A DNA stretch of 64,000 nt from Anderseniella sp963700885 (GTDB lineage: Bacteria; Pseudomonadota; Alphaproteobacteria; Rhizobiales; Aestuariivirgaceae). Each line of letters begins with the position of its first letter. Position 1 is the stretch's first letter. The translations under genes were made by a program, and so were the position numbers. Location: the NCBI GenBank assembly GCA_963700885.1, contig CAVOZJ010000001.1, positions 62,001 to 126,000 of the forward strand, in the 5' to 3' direction. The notes under the pieces were generated by a model that searched no databases, was not told where the DNA came from, and saw only the letters and a program-made list of their open reading frames with translations. Positions 1 through 8,954 of the stretch are shown here, one piece after another.

Positions 1-2514
1 CGATACCATGCGCGCTGCTACTTGCGGATTGCGTTCATCAAGTGCGCCGACCACTTCGGCCACGAGATCATAACCATCGCCGGAAACGGTATTGAAGCCG
101 GTCTGGTTCATGCCGGCGAACGTTCCGATCAGCGCCCGTACCCGGTTGGGACGGTTGATGTTGAAGGCGGCATGGCCCATCAGTTGGCGGACATGGCCTG
201 CAGCGCCCGGGCCAGTGCGCATGGCATGCAGGGCGAACCACTTGTCGACAATCAAATGGTCATCCTTGAATTTGTCATGGAAACTGTCGAGCGCCCGGTC
301 GCGTTCCGGTACGTCCAGGTCGGCGAGTATGTTGAGAGGCCCCATCATGTCGGACATGTGCCGGGCCTGCGAGAACCTGCTCAGCGCGACGGCCGCCGTC
401 TCAACCGGATTTGCCGCGGCCAGCAGGGAAAGCGCGGCATAGGCCAGCGCCCGCCTTCCGGCAATCTCAGCGCTTGCCGAGTAGGGGCCGTCCGGCAAAT
501 CGCGGGCCAATACTTCAAGCTGCTCCGCCAGTTGTCGGCCGGTGGTTTTGCGGACGTGACCCCGAGCTTGGTGAATCAGGTCCGGATCGACATTGCGGCC
601 CAGCATATTGGCGATATCCGCCTCTCCCGGCAGCGCCAGCATCTGGGCCTTGAAGGCAGGTTCCAGGTCCTGCGACGACAGGATGCCTGCCAGTGCATCG
701 GCATAATCGCCGGCAGGACCGGGCTCGGCATTGTCCCTGATCGCCTGCATTGCCGACATGATGATGGATCGCGACAGGGTCTGACCTGCTTCCCAGCGAT
801 TGAATGCATCATTGTCATTTGCCATCAGGAAAAGCAGTTCGACATCACTTTGACCGGTAGTCAGGTTGACCGGGGCGGAAAACCCCCGGTTTATCGACAG
901 GATGGGCCGTGCCGCAATACCGGTGAAGGTCCAGCTCTGGTTGGACTCGCGCAGTTCCACAATGCCGTTATCCACCTGGCTGCCGTCATCCAGGAGAAGC
1001 GGCATGTCGACACCATCCGGGCCAATCAGTCCGATCGCCAGCGGCATGTGCATATCCGGTTTTTCAGGTTGGCCCGGTGTGGGTGCGAGCGACTGTGAGA
1101 CTGTCAGGGTTGCCGTTCCTGCTGCCTTGTCCCAGTCAAGCCGGGTTTTTACGAACGGTGTGCCTGCATGATTGTACCAGTTGAAAAACTGGCTCAAATC
1201 CCGCCCGGAGGCTTCTTCCATGCAGGCCGCAAAATCTTCGACCGTGGCTGCATCGCCGTCATGTCTTTCAAAATAGATGTTCAGCGCCCGCGAAAATTTG
1301 TCCGCACCAAGCAATGTCTTGAACATGCGCACCACTTCTGCGCCCTTTTCATACACCGTGGCCGTATAGAAGTTGTTGATTTCTATATAAGACTGCGGCC
1401 GGACCGGATGCGCCAGTGGACCGGCGTCTTCAGGAAACTGATGTGATCGCAAGGTGCGCACATCCTGAATTCTTTTGACCGCCCGCGAGCGCATGTCCGA
1501 GGTGAACTCCTGGTCCCGGAAAACCGTCAGACCTTCCTTCAGGCACAACTGGAACCAGTCACGGCAGGTAATCCGGTTTCCGGTCCAGTTGTGAAAATAC
1601 TCATGGGCAATAATGGCTTCGATATTCACATAGTCCTGATCCGTTGCGGTATCCGGGCGGGCTAGGATGTATTTGTCGTTGAAAACATTGAGCCCCTTGT
1701 TCTCCATCGCCCCCATGTTGAAGTCAGAAACCGCGACAATCATGAAAATATCCAGGTCATACTCCCTGCCAAACGCCGTTTCATCCCAATCCATCGAAGC
1801 CTTCAGGCTTTGCATCGCCCAGTCACAGCGGTCCTGTTTGCCCTGTTCCACATAGATGCGCAATTCCACCTTCCGTCCTGACATGGTCGTGAAATAATCG
1901 GTGACACAGGCAAGATCACCAGCCACGAGGGCGAACAGATAGGCAGGCTTCGGCCAGGGATCCTGCCAGACGGCAAAATGACGGCCGCCGTCCAGTTTAC
2001 CTGTTTCAACCGGATTGCCGTTGGCCAGCAGTACCGGCGCACTTTCCTCATCCGCCTTGATCCGAACCTGATAGGTCGCCAGAACATCCGGACGGTCCAG
2101 AAAATACGTGATGCGGCGGAAACCTTCGGCTTCGCACTGAGTGCAATAGATATCGTTAGTGCGGTACAGTCCTGACAGGGCAGTATTTGCATCCGGGTTG
2201 CACACGGTCGTGATGGTCAGTTCGAACGGGCCTTCGGGTACGTCACCGATAGTCAACTGGTTTGCGGAGACCGTGTAGCCGTTATTGCCAAGTATCCCGC
2301 CATTGATGGCAACAGATTTCAGTTCGAGTGCTTCACCATCCAGCGTCACCGGCGCCCCAACAGCCTTCGACGCCGGATTGGGCCGCATTTTCAGGGTTGA
2401 GACAACACTGGTCGCCGTTGGCCTGAGATCAACATCGAGTGAGACATGATCTATCAGGTAGTCTGATGGCCTGTAATCTGTCAGGCGAACGGTCGGTTGG
2501 GTTTCGGTGGGCAT
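1..2514 (-). CDS. pepN: Aminopeptidase N (M1 family), 3' end cut by the window
   Basis: The reverse strand is open without a stop from an ATG at 2514 to the left edge (838 codons), so only the last few dozen residues are missing compared with the usual ~870. It is a cytosolic zinc aminopeptidase that trims N-terminal residues from peptides. The exopeptidase motif GAMEN lies near residue 265, the zinc motif HEYFHNW (HExxH) near residue 304, and the third ligand Glu in LKEGLTVF follows about 19 residues later. The N-terminus MPTETQPTVRLTDY is typical of proteobacterial PepN. The start is separated from the 3' end of the next reverse-strand gene by only 38 bp, so co-transcription is possible. 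The family assignment is secure. Confidence 0.95.
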   Translation of the reverse strand, partial: MPTETQPTVRLTDYRPSDYLIDHVSLDVDLRPTATSVVSTLKMRPNPASKAVGAPVTLDGEALELKSVAINGGILGNNGYTVSANQLTIGDVPEGPFELTITTVCNPDANTALSGLYRTNDIYCTQCEAEGFRRITYFLDRPDVLATYQVRIKADEESAPVLLANGNPVETGKLDGGRHFAVWQDPWPKPAYLFALVAGDLACVTDYFTTMSGRKVELRIYVEQGKQDRCDWAMQSLKASMDWDETAFGREYDLDIFMIVAVSDFNMGAMENKGLNVFNDKYILARPDTATDQDYVNIEAIIAHEYFHNWTGNRITCRDWFQLCLKEGLTVFRDQEFTSDMRSRAVKRIQDVRTLRSHQFPEDAGPLAHPVRPQSYIEINNFYTATVYEKGAEVVRMFKTLLGADKFSRALNIYFERHDGDAATVEDFAACMEEASGRDLSQFFNWYNHAGTPFVKTRLDWDKAAGTATLTVSQSLAPTPGQPEKPDMHMPLAIGLIGPDGVDMPLLLDDGSQVDNGIVELRESNQSWTFTGIAARPILSINRGFSAPVNLTTGQSDVELLFLMANDNDAFNRWEAGQTLSRSIIMSAMQAIRDNAEPGPAGDYADALAGILSSQDLEPAFKAQMLALPGEADIANMLGRNVDPDLIHQARGHVRKTTGRQLAEQLEVLARDLPDGPYSASAEIAGRRALAYAALSLLAAANPVETAAVALSRFSQARHMSDMMGPLNILADLDVPERDRALDSFHDKFKDDHLIVDKWFALHAMRTGPGAAGHVRQLMGHAAFNINRPNRVRALIGTFAGMNQTGFNTVSGDGYDLVAEVVGALDERNPQVAARMVS

Positions 2515-2552
2515 CTTGATCCGTTGGATTGTGTGTGTGGGAGGTGCTCCAG

Positions 2553-3821
2553 CTACATCTGCCTGTCGATATGGAACGGCGCGGGATCGGTATTACTGGC
2601 ACGTTTCGTCATCATGTCACAGATCATGCGGCCCGTGGTTGGGCCCCAGCTCAACCCCATGTGGCCATGCCCGAACCCATACCACACATTGACCAGGCAG
2701 GGAGAGGGAGAAATCACCGGCAATGCGTCCGGCGTACTCGGTCTGCGACCCATCCATTTCGTTTCGGTACCGTTCATGTCGCGCAATTCCGGCAATACGC
2801 GCTTTGCATACAGATACATCTGGTCCGCCCGCCGCCAGTCCGGCGGGGCGTCGTTACCTGCAATTTCATCGGAACCGGCAATCTTGATGCCGTCATGATG
2901 CGGTGTAAGGGCACCAGGTTGTGCAGCATGGGTGACGGCCCGGCCAAGCCTGATGCCGGGGTCTTTCATGATGACATGGTAACCCCGCTCTGCCTGCAGC
3001 AACACCTTCGAGCCCAGCATTCTGGCAAGCTCATGCGACCAGGCACCGCCACAGACGCACAGGTTTTCGATTGCCTGTTCTCCTGCCTGCTTCAGATGCA
3101 GGGTTGTGGCGCGCCTGTCGTCGTGGTCTATCCGGGTGACTTCATCGCGAACAATGCTGCCGCCATCGCGTACCACCTGTTGCGCCAGTGCCTGGACCAT
3201 CTGGAACGGGTCGGTTATCCGGTGCCAGCCATCCCAGAACACGGCCCGGTAAATTTCCGGGGTCAGGTCGGGTTCTATCTCGCGGGCCTCATCACCGTTG
3301 AGCTCGCGTCCTGCATATCCGTGTTCAGCGCGCAAGGTCCGCCAGCCGGCATCACCGTCATACTGTTTTCGGGTGCTGTAAAGATGCAGGCCGTCATCCA
3401 TCGCCAGAAGTTCCCGCGCGCCTGCGTGAGCCAGGATTGTGCGGTGATCTTCCAGTGCCCGCATGCCGAGTAGGGCCCGCGACCGGGCGATCTTCTTCAC
3501 ACGCTCAGGCAGCGCATTGCGCCCCACGGCAAGCAGCCATGGCAGCGCAGCAGGCAGGTGCCGCCACTTCACTGTCACCGGGCCTTTCGGGTCCAGCAGC
3601 CAGCCGGGAATCTTCAAAAGCATGCCGGCATGCACGGGAGGCACGACATTGGACACCACGACGCCACCGGCATTGCCATATGAAGCGCCTTCACCCGGCG
3701 CGACCTTGTCGATTACCGTGACCGCATAACCCTCCCGCTGCAGGAAAACCGCCACCGACATGCCGATGATACCGGCGCCGACTATGGTGGCGTTGGGTGA
3801 ATTGGATTTCAGCTTCGTCAC
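2553..3821 (-). CDS. FAD-dependent D-amino-acid dehydrogenase-like oxidoreductase
   Basis: 422-residue flavoprotein of the DAO/DadA superfamily. The dinucleotide-binding motif VGAGIIGMSVAVFLQ sits at the very N-terminus and the family C-terminal WMGRRPSTPDALPVIS is present. I chose the GTG at 3821 because it places the Rossmann motif about 11 residues in, as in DadA; the longer open frame to 3947 has no homology-like sequence. Proteins of this type oxidise D-amino acids or N-methylated amino acids to imines and pass electrons to the respiratory chain; the substrate cannot be read from sequence. It is divergent from a Rid-family gene and a Rieske oxygenase, with a palindrome between them, which suggests a shared regulator and one catabolic pathway. 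Confidence 0.85.
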   Translation of the reverse strand: MTKLKSNSPNATIVGAGIIGMSVAVFLQREGYAVTVIDKVAPGEGASYGNAGGVVVSNVVPPVHAGMLLKIPGWLLDPKGPVTVKWRHLPAALPWLLAVGRNALPERVKKIARSRALLGMRALEDHRTILAHAGARELLAMDDGLHLYSTRKQYDGDAGWRTLRAEHGYAGRELNGDEAREIEPDLTPEIYRAVFWDGWHRITDPFQMVQALAQQVVRDGGSIVRDEVTRIDHDDRRATTLHLKQAGEQAIENLCVCGGAWSHELARMLGSKVLLQAERGYHVIMKDPGIRLGRAVTHAAQPGALTPHHDGIKIAGSDEIAGNDAPPDWRRADQMYLYAKRVLPELRDMNGTETKWMGRRPSTPDALPVISPSPCLVNVWYGFGHGHMGLSWGPTTGRMICDMMTKRASNTDPAPFHIDRQM

Positions 3822-3845
3822 AGTATTCTTTCTGCTTCGGTAAAA

Positions 3846-3862
3846 CCTGCTTGTTAAGCAGG
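3846..3862. promoter_or_regulatory. Palindromic operator candidate between divergent genes
   Basis: The sequence cctgcttgttaagcagg is a perfect 7-bp inverted repeat with a 3-bp centre. It lies in the 88-bp space between the GTG of the DadA-like gene (reverse) and the ATG of the Rid-family gene (forward), where both promoters must lie. Its size and position suit a dimeric regulator. No regulator gene is adjacent, so the identity of the protein is unknown. Confidence 0.5.
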
Positions 3863-3909
3863 CTGTTTGTGGAATTAATACACGAAAAGCCAACAAGGAG
3901 AACCGGCCA

Positions 3910-4326
3910 ATGCCTGTACACAAACGCATCAGACCGTTCAACACCAAGCAAACCTATCCCGAGCAGAACCTTTCCAATGATCTGTCGCAGGCTGTGGTGG
4001 CGCGTGGCACGATGGTGTTTCTGCGCGGTCAGGTGGCCCAGGACCTGGACAGCCGGAAAAGCCTGCATGTCGGCGATGCTGCGAAACAGACCGCAAAAGC
4101 CATGGAAAATATCAAGCTGTTGCTGGAGGAAGCAGGTTCTGAGCTCGCCCACATCTGCCGGATTGTCGTTTATGTGACAGATATCCGGTATCGCGAAGCG
4201 GTATACCAGGAGATGGGCAAATGGCTTGAAGGGGTATTTCCCTGCTCGACCGGCCTGGTGGTTCCCGGCCTTGCGCGGCCTGAGTGGGTGGTCGAGATCG
4301 AGGTTACGGCAGTAATTCCTGATTGA
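3910..4326 (+). CDS. Rid/YjgF/UK114 family protein lacking the RidA arginine
   Basis: 138 residues with the family fold signature (central VVYVTDIRYREAVYQEMGKW, C-terminal WVVEIEVTAV). RidA proteins hydrolyse reactive enamine/imine intermediates made by amino-acid oxidising or PLP enzymes, which fits the divergent dehydrogenase next door. The arginine that holds the substrate carboxylate in RidA lies in a 'PARS'-type motif; here the equivalent stretch reads FPCSTGLVV, so the residue seems to be replaced. That points to one of the Rid subfamilies whose activity is unknown. AAGGAG lies 9 bp before the ATG. The Rieske gene starts 15 bp downstream, almost certainly in the same operon. Confidence 0.88.
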   Translation: MPVHKRIRPFNTKQTYPEQNLSNDLSQAVVARGTMVFLRGQVAQDLDSRKSLHVGDAAKQTAKAMENIKLLLEEAGSELAHICRIVVYVTDIRYREAVYQEMGKWLEGVFPCSTGLVVPGLARPEWVVEIEVTAVIPD

Positions 4327-4341
4327 TTGGAGATTGTTGAC

Positions 4342-5505
4342 ATGGCTCTTTTGGACGCTCTGCAGAAACTGCAGGACACGGCAGCGGGACCGCTCGAACA
4401 GGCATACAGTTCACCGCCGGAACTTTATACGAACCCGGACGTGCTGGAACTTGAACTGCGTGAAATCTTTGAACGGGAATGGCATTGTCCGGGGCTGGCG
4501 GCAGATATAGCTGAGCCCGGTGATTATGTGACGTTTTCCATCGCCGGCCAGCCGGTATTCTCCATCCGCCAGAAGGACGGTTCGATCCGGTCTTTCTCCA
4601 ATGTGTGCCGCCACCGCATGATGCAGCTGCTGGAAGGGACAGGCAGCACGAAATCCATCGTCTGTCCCTATCATGCCTGGACCTACGGCCACGACGGTGC
4701 GCTGCGCGGCGCGCCGCAGATGGAAAAATCAGGAAGTTTCAGCAAAAAGGATTTTTGCCTGCCTGAAATCCGCACCGAGATCTGGAACGGCTGGATTTAC
4801 ATTACGCTCAACCGGGATGCTGCACCGGTGGCAGAGTTGCTGGCGCCGGTCAACGACCTGGTGGCCCAGTTCAGGATGGACAGATACATCCCCTGTGAGA
4901 CCCAGGACCATGTGTGGCAGACAAACTGGAAACTGCTGACGGAAAACTTCATGGAGGGCTATCATCTGCCCGTTGCGCACAAGGCCACCGTCGGCCAGTG
5001 GATCGGGCTTGATGACACGGTGTTTCCGGACCAGGTGAACCCGCATTTTACCTGGCAGACCTTTACCAAGGGCGAAACCGCAACTTATGGCCGGGCGGCA
5101 AACGGCAATGACTACCTGGAGGGCCGCTGGCGGTATACCACCATCATGCCAACCGTGTTTCCGGCCCACATGTATGTTCTGGCTCCCGATCATGTCTGGT
5201 ACCTCAGCCTCAGGCCAAAGGGCGTTGGCGAAGTGCATGTCCGCTTCGGCGTGGCGCTGGCGCCGGAACGCATCGATGCATTTCCCAACCGGCAGGCCGC
5301 CCTGAAGGATCTGGTTTCGTTTTTTGATCACGTCAACGAGGAAGACCGGTTCGTGGTGGAAGGTATTTTCAAGGGTGCACACGGTGTGCTGGCGAAAGCC
5401 GGTCCGCTGAGCTTCCTGGAACGCGAGATCCACGATTTCCAGAAATACCTGGCAGCCAGGCTGTGCCCGCAGAAAACCGGCGCTGCGAAAGTGGCGGCAG
5501 AGTAA
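4342..5505 (+). CDS. Rieske non-haem iron oxygenase, alpha subunit (betaine/carnitine-type)
   Basis: 387 residues. The N-terminal Rieske [2Fe-2S] domain carries CRHR and CPYHAW (CxH...CxxH). The catalytic domain has the 2-His segment ENFMEGYHLPVAH. The acidic residue that bridges the two metal sites is Glu here (E in EGYH), where naphthalene-type dioxygenases have Asp; Glu is typical of the quaternary-ammonium oxygenases such as carnitine monooxygenase. A likely carboxylate ligand lies in NEEDRFVVEG near residue 340. I chose the ATG at 4342, with GGAG 9 bp before it, over an in-frame TTG at 4327. No reductase is encoded nearby, so electrons must come from a partner elsewhere. With the Rid-family and DadA-like genes it suggests N-demethylation followed by amine oxidation. 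Confidence 0.88.
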   Translation: MALLDALQKLQDTAAGPLEQAYSSPPELYTNPDVLELELREIFEREWHCPGLAADIAEPGDYVTFSIAGQPVFSIRQKDGSIRSFSNVCRHRMMQLLEGTGSTKSIVCPYHAWTYGHDGALRGAPQMEKSGSFSKKDFCLPEIRTEIWNGWIYITLNRDAAPVAELLAPVNDLVAQFRMDRYIPCETQDHVWQTNWKLLTENFMEGYHLPVAHKATVGQWIGLDDTVFPDQVNPHFTWQTFTKGETATYGRAANGNDYLEGRWRYTTIMPTVFPAHMYVLAPDHVWYLSLRPKGVGEVHVRFGVALAPERIDAFPNRQAALKDLVSFFDHVNEEDRFVVEGIFKGAHGVLAKAGPLSFLEREIHDFQKYLAARLCPQKTGAAKVAAE

Positions 5506-5620
5506 AATCTTCGTTTGGATTTCTGTTGCGTGGACATTGCGAACCTTGGCCCGGGCCATTTTGGTAGAGACGGGCGGGAAGCGGTCGTTCGCCGTGATGC
5601 ATTGTCACGACCGTTTTACC

Positions 5621-5722
5621 CTCGAAACCAGACTCATTTTGCCGCCCGTCAAACCGGTGAAAAAGTGCCACAAGCTGCCGTGGCGATGCCGGTGGAGGAA
5701 CCGTCCACGGCGTCAGGATTGG
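5621..5722 (+). repeat. Dispersed repeat copy R1
   Basis: This stretch, inside a 490-bp gene-free gap after the Rieske gene, shares blocks with copies at 13608-13804 and 23883-24020. The shared block gatgccggtggagga is also in R2; cgaaaccaga, followed by a related t-rich stretch and accggtga, is also in R5; gtgccac continues the pattern of R3 and R4. No intact reading frame explains it. The rest of the gap (5506-5620 and 5785-5995) shows nothing recognisable to me. Confidence 0.45.
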
Positions 5723-5752
5723 AAGTTGCCAGATTGGGTTCATCACAAGGCG

Positions 5753-5784
5753 AAAAAACGGCCCTAGGTTTCCATAGAGCCGTT
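5753..5784 (-). terminator. Possible rho-independent terminator (reverse strand)
   Basis: Read on the reverse strand, a 6-bp stem aacggc/gccgtt (with three further pairs after one mismatch) encloses a short loop and is followed by a run of six T. No reverse-strand gene now lies directly upstream of it, so it may be left over from a gene displaced by the IS at 5996, or it may be fortuitous. Confidence 0.35.
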
Positions 5785-5995
5785 GCCTCAGTGTCATTAC
5801 ACCAATCCAAGCAGTCTTGGTTCGATTTCTATAACTTTCAGTGATCGCACGCTTGGAACAACATACGCGTTTCGAATATATCAAGTGATGCGCCCGAACG
5901 GTGCAATGCCATCACCGCTTCCCAACCGAAGTTTTGGTACAGCGCCGGCAATCAATGCAGCAGTGGCAAGGCGTTTCAGGTGCTGTCCCATCTAG

Positions 5996-7597
5996 CCTGA
6001 ATTATTCACCGGGGTGATTGAACTGGCTGGCGGGTGTGGATCAAGTTGTTGAAATAGCGTATGATTTTGGTTCTTACACAAGATCATTCCATATCAACAG
6101 AAAATCCCACCCGCCATGACCGAAGATAGCCTGTTACTGCCCGGTTTGTCACCTGTAGAAGGCCTTGATGTCCACGCCCGGTTTGCTGGCGGAGCGCTGT
6201 CCAGTGATGGCGGCGTGGTTTTGCTGCGCGAACTTGAACGGGGTCTGAATTTCGCCGGCACAATGGCGGCCTGTCTGCACGACAGGCGAGACCCATCACG
6301 CACACTTCATGATTATGCCAGCATGATCCGTTCACGCATATTGGCGATCAGCTGCGGATACGAGGACTGTGACGATCTTGACGGGTTGCGCCACGACCCG
6401 GCTCTGAAAATCGCTTGTGACCGTCTGCCGGATACCGGTCATGCACTGGCCTCCCAGCCGACCTTGTCGCGGTTGGAGAATACCCCATCGTGGCGCGAAC
6501 TGGCCCGCATGGGGCTGGCCCTGATTGATCTGTTCTGCGCCAGTTTTAACACGGTGCCGGGACATATCGTGCTTGATATTGACGATACCTCTGACCGTAC
6601 GCATGGCGGCCAGCAATTGTCCTTGTTCAACACCCACGCCGGCGGTTACTGCTTCCAGCCGATCCATATCTACGATGCAGCGTCACAAAAACCGGTGTGC
6701 TTTGTGCTGCGGCCCGGCAAACGGCCTTCCGGACAGGAAGCAGCCCAGATCCTGCGCCACGTGATCCGGCGCATCCGGCAGAACTGGCCGCGCGTCACGA
6801 TTACGGTGCGCGGTGACGGGCATTACGGCACCCCTGAGGTGATGCAGCTTCTGGAACAATCCGGCTGCACCTATATCCTCTCTCTGCCCGGTAACAAAAC
6901 CCTGAAACAGCTATCACACCCCTGGTGCGAGGATGTTGCAACACGCCGGGCGGTTGGAGGAAAGCCCAAGGTCCGCCGTTTCTTCCAAACCCGGTATGGC
7001 GCAAAAAGCTGGTCGAAGAAGCGAAAGGTGATCGCCCGTGTGGAAGCTACAGAGCAAGGCAGTGATGTCCGGTATATCGTCACCAATCTGGCTGGGCGCG
7101 GCAAACATCTCTATGAAAAAGTCTACTGCGCGCGCGGCAAAATGGAGAACCTGATCAAGGAGCACAAGCTCTACACCAAATCTGATCGCACGTCCTGTCA
7201 TCGCTGGCAAGCCAACCAGTTCCGGCTCTTCCTGCACACCGGCGCCTATTGGCTGTTGCTGTTATTGCGTGGGGCTGCTCCCAAACGCTCGCGCTGGCGC
7301 ACTGCCACTTTCGAAACCATTCGCCGTACATTCCTGAAAATCGCCGTGCGTGTCGAGCAATTGAAAACAAGGATTACGATGGCCCTGCCTACTGCCTGTC
7401 CACACCAGAAAATGTTTGCCCTGCTGCTCACAAGGATCAAGGCGCAAAGTCCGTAACCGGCGCGGCAGCAGAGCCGCTGTTCAAACCAGAACGTCAACCC
7501 TCAACGCCTGCTCAAAACCCTCACAACATTCTCCCCGTCAACCCGGCCGATAACGCTCGCGCTCGCAAATGCATGACAGTCCGGTGAATAATTGGGG
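5996..7597 (+). mobile_element. Complete IS1380-family insertion sequence (copy 1)
   Basis: 1602-bp element. The left end cctgaattattcaccgg (5996-6012) and the right end ccggtgaataattgggg (7581-7597) form terminal inverted repeats with two mismatches. The 4 bases CTAG occur directly outside both ends (5992-5995 and 7598-7601), a target duplication of the size known for IS1380. One full-length transposase lies between. The element looks intact and fairly recent. Confidence 0.93.
6116..7456 (+). CDS. IS1380-family transposase
   Basis: 446-residue DDE transposase. The N-terminus with FAGGALSSDGGVVLLRE and GYEDCDDLDGLRHDPAL is characteristic of IS1380. Acidic catalytic residues are visible in VLDIDDTSD, in RGDGHYGTPE and in the late ENLIKEHK region, with YCARGKMENL just before. 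The length matches the family and no stop or frameshift interrupts it. It shares the family pattern with the second IS1380 transposase at 18114-19505 but differs through most of its length, so the two came from separate arrivals and not from local duplication. Confidence 0.95.
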   Translation: MTEDSLLLPGLSPVEGLDVHARFAGGALSSDGGVVLLRELERGLNFAGTMAACLHDRRDPSRTLHDYASMIRSRILAISCGYEDCDDLDGLRHDPALKIACDRLPDTGHALASQPTLSRLENTPSWRELARMGLALIDLFCASFNTVPGHIVLDIDDTSDRTHGGQQLSLFNTHAGGYCFQPIHIYDAASQKPVCFVLRPGKRPSGQEAAQILRHVIRRIRQNWPRVTITVRGDGHYGTPEVMQLLEQSGCTYILSLPGNKTLKQLSHPWCEDVATRRAVGGKPKVRRFFQTRYGAKSWSKKRKVIARVEATEQGSDVRYIVTNLAGRGKHLYEKVYCARGKMENLIKEHKLYTKSDRTSCHRWQANQFRLFLHTGAYWLLLLLRGAAPKRSRWRTATFETIRRTFLKIAVRVEQLKTRITMALPTACPHQKMFALLLTRIKAQSP

Positions 7598-7724
7598 CTA
7601 GCCAAGATTTTAGCACTGCCGCGAGGCCACAGAAGTAACGTAACAGTATCGGGGTTTGGTGCTAGACTTGCATCAATCTCCAGCTTGCAACATACGCTGC
7701 TGAAGTGGCTGGGGACTGTGCCAC

Positions 7725-7743
7725 ATTTGCCACTGTGGCAAAT
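7725..7743. promoter_or_regulatory. 19-bp palindrome upstream of the outer-membrane gene
   Basis: atttgccactgtggcaaat has perfect 8-bp arms around CTG. It sits 112 bp before the start codon of the barrel protein and about 45 bp before the proposed -35 box, a normal place for an operator or activator site. The gap from 7602 to 7854 holds nothing else I recognise. Confidence 0.4.
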
Positions 7744-7787
7744 ATGCAACACTTTTCAAAAAAAGTACGCTGAATCCACGGTTGTTC

Positions 7788-7817
7788 CTGACAAAGTAGG
7801 CAAATTGTGTTCATAAT
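7788..7817 (+). promoter_or_regulatory. Possible sigma-70 promoter for the outer-membrane gene
   Basis: CTGACA (7788-7793) and CATAAT (7812-7817) are separated by 18 bp, about 37 bp before the ATG at 7855. GGGGTAGG just before the ATG would serve as ribosome binding site. The match is reasonable but not decisive. Confidence 0.35.
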
Positions 7818-7854
7818 ATGTAGTCTTGTTTGAACCTCTGCAGGGGTAGGTCAC

Positions 7855-8913
7855 ATGAAAAAACTGATACTCGCAACATCTGTCGCTTTCGCCGCAATGT
7901 CAGCGTCAGCACAGGCTGCTGATCTGGAGATAGAGCGGGAATTGGGCCTCATCGTATCGGGTGTGGTGGACACATGGGCCGGCGTGCAAATTATAGATAC
8001 AGACCACCCCAATTATGGCAGTGAAGAACCCTGTCCTGAGTTTGATAGTTGTGACGTCATTTTTTTCGATTATCCGATCGGTGAGGGTCCAGGCGATGAG
8101 ACAGTGTTTGCCACTGGTGGCGAAGGCCTGTTGAGCCTGCCGCTGGCTGACAACCTCTCCATTCAGAGTGACGTAAAGTACGAATATAACAGCCAGGCGT
8201 TTGACCATATCTACAAGTCAACGGGACCGCGCTACTGGTACCAGGGTGCCGTACACGTCAGCTGGCGAGACCCGATGGCGGGACTGCTTGGTGCCTTTGG
8301 TGGCATGGGCGGGTCGTCCAATGGTTTCCCGCTGACGGGACGGAAGGACTATCGCTTCGTCGGTGGAGAAGCCCAGTTCTACACGGATATGTTCACCTTC
8401 TACGGCCAAGGTGGCTACATAAGCCTGGACATGCGGGATAGCGGCTGTGGCGGGCCAGTATGTTTGAAGGTGATTGGCAGCGATCCCAACGAGGAGGGGA
8501 TTTTTGGCCGTGGCGTCGTCCGCTGGTTCCCCACATCGGAAAGCCGGCTTCAGCTTGAAGGCACCTACCTGAACCTGACGACAGATTTTGGCAGGGGATT
8601 TGAAAGTGACAATGATGTCTGGAGCTGGAAGGCGCGATATGATTTTGACCTTGGCGGCCTGCCGATAGTAGGGGACCTGCCGGTCTTTCTCGCCTACCGA
8701 GGAACGCTGCGCGACAACTGCGTCGGCATGGGATATATTGGCGGTGGCGGCAATGGTGGTGATTTGACTGATCATACGTTCATGGTAGGCACGAGCTACA
8801 GCTTCAACGGTGACAGGATTACCATCGACCGCCAAGGCGCAACAGTTGATACGCCCGACTTTGGAAACATGGTCGGATGTTCGGCCGGTTTTCAAACTTT
8901 GACTCTTCAATAG
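7855..8913 (+). CDS. Outer-membrane beta-barrel protein, unknown function
   Basis: 352 residues beginning with a clear signal peptide (MKKLILATSVAFAAMSASAQ, cleavage after AQA). The mature part is rich in alternating aromatic/polar strands and Gly (VGGEAQFYTDMFTFYGQGGY, WFPTSESRLQLEGTY), as in small porin-like barrels. It has six cysteines in pairs (EPCPEFDSC, GCGGPVC, DNC, GCS), unusual for a barrel. It ends in LTLQ and not in the usual aromatic residue. A truncated relative lies at 11768-12283. I do not recognise a named family. Confidence 0.7.
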   Translation: MKKLILATSVAFAAMSASAQAADLEIERELGLIVSGVVDTWAGVQIIDTDHPNYGSEEPCPEFDSCDVIFFDYPIGEGPGDETVFATGGEGLLSLPLADNLSIQSDVKYEYNSQAFDHIYKSTGPRYWYQGAVHVSWRDPMAGLLGAFGGMGGSSNGFPLTGRKDYRFVGGEAQFYTDMFTFYGQGGYISLDMRDSGCGGPVCLKVIGSDPNEEGIFGRGVVRWFPTSESRLQLEGTYLNLTTDFGRGFESDNDVWSWKARYDFDLGGLPIVGDLPVFLAYRGTLRDNCVGMGYIGGGGNGGDLTDHTFMVGTSYSFNGDRITIDRQGATVDTPDFGNMVGCSAGFQTLTLQ

Positions 8914-8954
8914 CCGGTATCAACCAAACGCGATTTCATGCGCCACGCATCTGG

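Noticed and set aside
22..1098. Long forward frame of 358 codons
   Set aside because: It lies opposite pepN, whose protein shows the full M1 motifs; the forward product has no family features.
4729..5559. Long reverse frame opposite the Rieske gene
   Set aside because: The forward product carries the Rieske and iron motifs; the reverse frame is a shadow of high-GC coding sequence.
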